This document shows positions 58,134 through 64,000 of a DNA stretch of 64,000 bases, piece by piece. The stretch is from NCBI GenBank assembly GCA_026075535.2, contig AP026545.1, positions 1,364,001 through 1,428,000 of the forward strand. The letters are read 5' to 3'. The notes beneath the pieces were generated by a model that ran no database searches, had not been told where the DNA came from, and saw only the letters and a list, made by a program, of their open reading frames with translations. The stretch comes from Tricholoma matsutake (taxonomy: Eukaryota; Basidiomycota; Agaricomycetes; Agaricales; Tricholomataceae). Both the position numbers and the translations under genes were made by a program. The number at the start of each line of letters is the position of its first letter. Positions within the stretch are counted from its first letter, which is position 1.

Positions 58134-58787
58134 TGATCATATGATATATCTCTTTCTTGTTCGGATTCTAGTCTCCTTTTTGGCCTCGTGCCTTAACTCA
58201 TATCTTTTGCCTCATGTTCTACACATGTTTCTCATACCATTTTAGGAAGTTTCTTTAAAACATATAAAACTCTGTAGTATCTACTGGGAAATACAAGAAA
58301 TTGTCTTCACCTATCGTCTCGTATAAAGTTCTAAGAATCTGATCTATTCTCTAAAACAATCTAAGCTTCTATGAGTTTTCTCGATTGATGAGAAACCTCT
58401 GGGACCATTGTCATCCTCGATCTTCCTTTGATCCTCTGATCGTTAGCACTAGCAACCATTTCAACACTTCCTAGCCATTGGCTATAGCCTTCGTATACTA
58501 TCGACCTACCGAAAGGTCCTCAGAATTCACACTTTGACCATTGACGATAAAACTCGTTTGCCGTCAATCTCGTCGATTGTCCTTGATATCAATTGATACC
58601 CCATCGGACTGCATCAAACACCTTCATCTCTTATAGAACTACCTTTATGACTAGTACCAACTAGTTGTCCTCCCATAGGTTGGACCACAAACATTTGGAA
58701 CGTCTTGCACCCTTCCTCTGACTTGTGCAAATATCATTGGTTGCCTCATTGGCTGTTTTGGTGGTTTTCCCAGGTTGAGTATCATCA
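58134..58787 (+). repeat. Putative 5' LTR of the second gypsy element
   Basis: Starts tgatcata and ends tatcatca (short inverted ends), about 654 bp, with tttaaaacatataaaac as a possible TATA region at 58254-58270. It is inferred from the PBS-like sequence that follows. The 3' LTR is outside the window, so the limits are unproven. Confidence 0.45.
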
Positions 58788-58791
58788 TTTT

Positions 58792-58809
58792 TGGAGCCCA
58801 CCGCGAGGG
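58792..58809 (+). other. Primer-binding-site candidate
   Basis: tggagcccaccgcgaggg begins with TGG four bases after the putative LTR end, as expected of a sequence complementary to a tRNA 3' end with its CCA. The donor tRNA is not identified. Confidence 0.5.
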
Positions 58810-59119
58810 TTTCTAAATCATTTCATCATCGGACCAATCTTGACTTCCTCGGCTTAGGCCAACACAAGTGAGAAACTTTTGTATTGATACTCACCACGCC
58901 TTTGAATCTCTCGAACAATCGGGAGATATCCTAATTCCTGTTTCTGAAGCAGAATCTACTCATCATAGACTATTTCCTTCACCTATATCATTGCCTTCCA
59001 CATCGTCATCTACTTCTTCATCATCATCATCAACCTCTTCATTCATCCTTCCAACAACTTTGACACCTCTACCATCCTTTACACAAGTCTTAACCCCTAC
59101 CCCTAGAGTCATCACATTC

Positions 59120-60781
59120 ATGACTACACAAACCGCTATGCCAGCTCATGGGCATTCGACTGCTCTGAAGTTCAACCCTACTCAACCTCGAGAGCTCCGA
59201 CAATACTTTGAAGAGCTTGAATTATTGTTCCTGACCTGTGGTGTTACTGAATCAAACTTGATGAAGAAACACGCTTGTCGCTACCTCGACATTGACTCTT
59301 CTGAACTCTGGGAATTGCTTCCAGAATATCAGCCCAGCACTTCATTCAACAAATTTCAAATGGCAGTACATAAACTCTATCCTGGCTCGGAAGATGAATG
59401 CAAGTGGAGCATATCAGACATGGACAAATTAGTGGGAGAACAGCTATGTGTTGGGATCTTCAATGCGAACAATCTAGGAATGTATTATTGGGCATTCTAC
59501 AACATTACTCGCTTTTTGCAAGCAAAGAATAGGATCTCGGAAGCCGAGCAAAGCAGAGCTTATGTTCAAGGATTCCAACCCAGTTTATGGACTCGAATTG
59601 CTTGATGACTCGAACTCAAATTCCCTGATCATTATCCCGACAATCCATATCCACTCAACGACATTCATGATGTGGCAAAATTCATACTAGCAGGCTCTAA
59701 CACATTGAACTTGGTAATCCACCAATTGACCTCTTCATCGGACTTGACATCGAATGTCAGAAATACGGTCACCTCATCACCCAGAACTATCACGATTAAA
59801 ACCGAAGATCTAAACACAATGTTCGAACAATTTGCTAGCACCATCGCTATGCACATCACAGGTACTAAAAATCCTCATGCTAATTCAGCAGACAGACAGG
59901 CACATATCAACGCACTTCTTTGCATATTTTGTGGTTTATCGGGACATTTTATCCCTGACTGTATGGTTTGTCAGTCGTACTTGAATGAAGGAAAGTGTAA
60001 GCAAAACATGGAAGGAAAGATTATACTTCCAAATGGACAATTCACCCCTCGAAGTATTCCTGGCAGGTTTATCAAGGAACACATCGACGAATGGTGGAAA
60101 CGGAACCCAGACACAACACCAGCAGCCACACTCTTATTCAGTATTGCACCAACGGCACTTTCAACTTTGACTAATTCAACCTCGGCTGCGATCACTTCGA
60201 TAACAGAGTCTGACACAGTTTATACATCAGGATCAGAAACGAAAGGCATTTATCATAACTCAACATTGACTGCTGACTCCGAAGATAGAATAGCAGCTCT
60301 TGAGCACGAAATATTCATGCTTCGAAGTGGTCGACCATTTTCACGTCCAAACAAAGAGGTTCGAAATTCAGTTCCGGCCACGACAATCCCTGTTCCTGCA
60401 TCTTTGATGTCTACTGCTCCAGTCCCAGTACCCTTGACATCTTCATTGACAATGGTCAACCCTTTGACTTCAACTACGGCTCCAACATCGGCATTGACAT
60501 CGACTTCTCCTGCATCGACCACTTTGCCATCAACCACCATACCCCCAATGCAAACCTCAGTACACCCATATGCATTGGTCAGGGAGAATGCCTATTTGCC
60601 ACCACACGAAAGGAACTTCGCTGGCGCATCGAAGGGTAAGGAAAAAGATGGACCATCATATGTGACACAGGCAGCAGTACAGAATAGGAAGATCACACAC
60701 AATATCTTTTTGCGCTCGATGAAGATGCCAATCATCACACTTACATTGGAAGAACTACTCTTGCTTTCACCCGAGGTTTGA
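59120..60781 (+). pseudogene. gypsy gag with zinc knuckle
   Basis: Probable start MTTQTAMPAHGHSTALKFNP at 59120. The capsid-like part includes PRELRQYFEELELLFLTCGV, ACRYLDIDSSELWELLPEY and GMYYWAFYNITRFLQAKNRI. Two adjacent TGA codons (59603-59608) interrupt it where two Arg would fit. The frame resumes with FAGSNTLNLV-like sequence, a zinc knuckle CIFCGLSGHFIPDC (about 59920-59961) and a Thr/Ser/Pro-rich tail. A longer upstream frame (from 58868) is Ser-rich and probably leader. Confidence 0.82.
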
Positions 60782-61170
60782 ACAAAATGGTTAGTCCCAA
60801 CGCAATTATTGTGCCTGACCCGTATGAGACCTATATTAGCAGTCTCCGACCTGGTGAAATCCCTCAGCCTTTTGTCATCGCTAAAGAAACTTCATTGATT
60901 AGATCAGTTATTATGGATGTCCATGGTAACAACCAGGTAGAAAGCGTTGTCAATCCCGGTTCCTTGATCATATCGATGGCCAAAGATGTCTGTCACAAAC
61001 TCAGTCTAGCATCTGACTCCTCAATTAGGCTTCCGATGCAGTCTGCCAATGGCACTGTGGACAAAACACTTGGTTTAGCATGCAACGTGCCCTGCAATCT
61101 CGGCGGAATCACCGTATACATGCAGATACATGTTATTCAGGACATGGCTTACGATATTCTACTTGGATGA
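60778..61170 (+). pseudogene. gypsy protease region
   Basis: An aspartic protease-like domain. The active-site loop reads VVNPGSLIISMA, with Asn in place of the expected catalytic Asp (gtcaat for gtcgat, a CpG to CpA change). The flap-like end MAYDILLG is followed by TGA 61168-61170, where Arg would continue the conserved ILLGRPFDVL. Confidence 0.75.
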
Positions 61171-61758
61171 CCTTTTGACGTCTTAACAGAAAGCATCATT
61201 AGAAACTATTGGAATGAAGCCCAAACCATTATGATATGCGATCCTAACTCAACTCGGACCACTACCATTCCCTCGATCTCTAGATCACACTGTCATCGAA
61301 AAGTAGTTCGTGAGGATATTCAGCATTAGAGAATGAAATTTCAGAACAGTGCACTTTCATCATTTCGTTCGACTCTTCTGACTCCTCTATATTTATCGAA
61401 CACACTGCAAATATCCCCAAAATCGACTCCTCCAAAGAATTATCTGCAACGCTTTCTGACCTATATTTATCTGCGTGCGATGAGTTCCACGTTCCTCAAA
61501 ATGCCTCGATGGTGTTTATACCTATGCAAACTTCTTCACTGTATGTTTCCCCTTCCTCAGTTATTTCCGACAATCGCCAGTCTAGTTATTTATCGACGAA
61601 GAAGAAGTATAAACTCATCGCACAGAAGGTCCGTCCAATTGTGGCCAAACTACCCGATCAATTTTGAATTATTCAACACATCGAGGGTGATCCCCTCAAA
61701 GACATGCCTCCACTAAATCCCCATCCTCCAATATTCAAACCAACTCCCCAATATAACC

Positions 61759-64000
61759 TTGAATGCAAAAACATCATTGATTGAAATCATCCAGGTGATT
61801 TTCTATGACCTCAAGAACAAGATCTCATGCATGACTTCATTTGAAACCAGCAGGTGGGGTTCACATGGACCAAAAACAAACAAGGAAGGTTTCGACCAGA
61901 TTTCTTCCCCCCTATCAAGTTCCCAGTCATCCCTCACACTCCTTGGGTCGAATGCAATATCCCCATACCACCTGGTTTGTATGAACAGATCTGCGAAATG
62001 CTGAAAAAGAAGATCAAAGCAGGAGTCTATGAGTTGTCAAACTCGTCATACTGATTGCGATGTGAAGAAAGATGAAAAATTGCTCCGAATAGTCCACAGT
62101 CTCGAGCCGCTAAACCAAGTTACAATTCAGAACTCAGGCATCGTCCCAATCCCTGAGCATTTAGCCAAACAGTTTGGAGGACGTGCTTGTGGTGGGATGT
62201 TGGATTTATATGTTGCATTTGACGAAAGGCTCGTATCTGAATCTTCTCAAGATCTAATGACTTTCCAGACCCCATTCAGTGCACTTTGAATCGTCACCCT
62301 ACTGATGGGTTGGACAAACTCAGTTCTGATCTTACATGACAATGTCACTTTCATCCTACAACCAGAAGTCCCTCATATTATGATCCCTTATATCGACAAC
62401 ACACCAGTGAAGGGTCCAAAATTGGAATATCAAATGATTGGTGGGTCTTATGAAATGATTGCTGACAACTTAGGCATTCGATGATTCATATGGGAGCATT
62501 TCGAGAACCTGAATTGCATTGTCCAGCGCATGAAGTATTGTGGTGGGACATTCTCAGGACCAAAGTTATTTGCTTGTGTCCCCGAAATAATTGTTTTAGG
62601 TCATTGATGCAATATTCAAGGTCAAATGGCTGACCTGATGCATATCAATAAGATTCAGAAGTGGGGTGCATGTTGTACGCTCACAGAAGTTAAGACGTTC
62701 TTAGGAATGATTGGAGTTTGTCAAATTTTTATTCAAAGTTTCGCACATCGAGCAGCTGCACTAATCAACCTTACTCGAAAAGATGTGCCCTTTGAATTTG
62801 GCCCATCTCAGGTAGCAGTGCAAGAAGATCTCAAGCAAGCACTCCTAAACTCGCCAGCAATTCAAGCAATCGACTATACCTCGAACGCTCCAGTCATCCT
62901 CGCAGTTGACACATTGAGCATCATAATCAGCTATTTCCTACCGCAATGTGACTGCGATAACCCTCAAAAACGATACTACAGTCGATTTGGCTCGATCACA
63001 CTCAACGACTGCAAACCCTGATTCTCGCAACCAAAACTCGAACTTTATGGTCTATATTGAGCTCTTGGTGCACTTCAATTATATTTGATAGGGGTGCAAA
63101 ACCTTATCGTTGAGGTCGATGTGAGGTATATCAAAGGCATGCTCTCAAATCCCGATATCATGCCTAGCGCTAGCATCAACCGATGGATTGTTTCCATTCT
63201 AACATTCCACTTCACACTAGTTCATGTTGCAGGTATGCACCATGGGCTGGATGGTCTTTTGCAATGTCCTCGACAAACCGAAAATGACGATGTCAAAGTA
63301 GAAGAAGAATTCAGTGACTGGATCGACAAACTGCATGGTTTCATTCACCAAATCAACCCAATCTCGATTCGACCTTTCCCCTCTCAGGTGACTTATCCCA
63401 CTTTTGCCCAAGCCTCAGATTTCAGTAAGGGGGAGGATGTTTCATACAAAGATGTACCTCAATCAGACAAAGCAAAGAAAGAAGACAAACGATTACTGCT
63501 TGTTCATAGATGGTTAGACGATATGGTGCGACCCCCAAATCCATCAGACACCGAGTACGCTACCTTTGTGCAATATTGCACCAAGTTCTTCATAGATTCC
63601 GGAAAACTATGGCGAAAAGATCGTCATGGAGAACACAAGATCATTGCAATTCCAGAACATCACATCAATATTATCCGGTCATTGCATGACCATATCGTAC
63701 ACAAAATGATCTTTGCCATGAAGTCTCATGTCGCCCTATGATTCTGGTGGCCCAACCTGAAAGCTGATATCACATGGTACATCCGAACATGCCATTACTG
63801 TCAGTTGCGACAGACTCAAAATCTCCTTATTCCACCAATTGTTGCCACCCCTGCCCCTCTATTCGAAAAAGTCTACATTGACACAATGCACATGCCACCT
63901 TCTGGCAGATATTGCTATATAGTACAAGGTCGATGTTCGATATTGTACTGATTGGAATTCAGGATGCTTCGCAATGAAACAGCGAAGACCATCGGCGATC
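61759..64000 (+). pseudogene. gypsy RT, RNase H and integrase (partial)
   Basis: RT: FTWTKNKQGRFRPDFFPPIK, LKKKIKAGVYELSNSSY, GKLLRIVHSLEPLNQ after a shift, GGMLDLYVAFDERLV, HIMIPYIDNTPVKGP (catalytic box with Asn for the second Asp) and EVKTFLGMIGVCQIFI. RNase H-like: NAPVILAVDTLSIIIS and EVDVRYIKGML. Integrase finger: HHINIIRSLHDHIVHK...WWPNLKADITWYIRTCHYCQ, then the core IDTMHMPPSG. Stops TGA at 62287, 62482, 62605 and 63739 fit Arg CGA. The window ends in the integrase core. Confidence 0.85.

Larger units (their letters stand above)
58134..64000 (+). mobile_element. Second Ty3/gypsy element, 5' part
   Basis: A putative LTR and PBS are followed by gag, protease, RT, RNase H and the start of integrase, all on the plus strand and broken by TGA codons and a few shifts. 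The element leaves the window at 64000. It is a different lineage from the nested chromovirus (DPGS-type protease, PYID box). Confidence 0.82.

Noticed and set aside
58868..59119. Ser-rich N-terminal extension of gypsy 2 gag
   Set aside because: It is a simple tcatca-rich stretch just after the primer-binding site, more likely leader; the conserved gag begins at 59120.
31684..63741. UGA reassigned to arginine or tryptophan
   Set aside because: Host genes in the window use ordinary stops including TGA (UBC1 ends TGA), the relics also carry frameshifts and lost catalytic residues, and CpG decay explains the pattern.

Overview
The window reads as nuclear DNA of a basidiomycete fungus, most likely an Agaricomycete. 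The evidence is many short (about 50-60 nt) GT-AG introns in every host gene, a monocarboxylate-transporter-like MFS gene, a fungal S10 carboxypeptidase, a CsbD-like stress gene, an intron-bearing tRNA-Glu, and a repeat fraction made of KDZ, pogo, hAT, chromovirus and copia elements of the kind that fills Agaricomycete genomes. Species cannot be fixed from the sequence alone.

The left part (1 to about 26.4 kb) is the gene compartment. In order it holds an F-box-like protein (-), an EB1 microtubule plus-end protein (+), a 12-TM MFS monocarboxylate-type transporter (-), a small two-exon hypothetical gene (-), a CCDC137-like nucleolar-type protein (-), a secreted serine carboxypeptidase with 13 exons (+), a thiamine-diphosphate-dependent decarboxylase/synthase-like enzyme (+), a CsbD-like protein (+), a long gene-free stretch with a TIR-bounded element and a diverged direct repeat, tRNA-Glu(UUC) (+), a GNAT acetyltransferase frame without a standard ATG (+), and a UBC1/UBE2K-type ubiquitin-conjugating enzyme with a C-terminal UBA domain (+). 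I rebuilt exon structures by hand from frame continuity and splice sites; most give one uninterrupted protein.

From about 26.6 kb to the end the DNA changes character. CpG becomes rare, no ordinary host gene is visible, and the sequence is layered mobile DNA: a 556-bp hAT-type MITE, a putative solo LTR, a pogo/Tigger-type transposon with TA target duplication that carries a palindromic MITE inside its own transposase, a foldback MITE, and a copia retrotransposon. The copia element has an internally inverted gag segment with a second hAT MITE exactly at one inversion breakpoint, and a full-length chromodomain Ty3/gypsy element is nested in its reverse transcriptase. A KDZ transposase relic with several accessory genes follows (about 46.85-55.2 kb), then tandem repeats, and finally the 5' part of a second gypsy element that runs off the window.

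The decay of this half is orderly. In-frame stops in the relics are nearly all TGA where an arginine CGA is expected, and in all three reverse transcriptases the second aspartate of the YxDD box is Asn in a context explained by CpG to CpA. This points to cytosine methylation and deamination of CpG on both strands. Within the decayed KDZ region one three-exon gene (54176-54875, 170 aa) is still completely open. The strongest candidates for something undescribed are this KDZ-associated gene set and the MITE-linked inversion.
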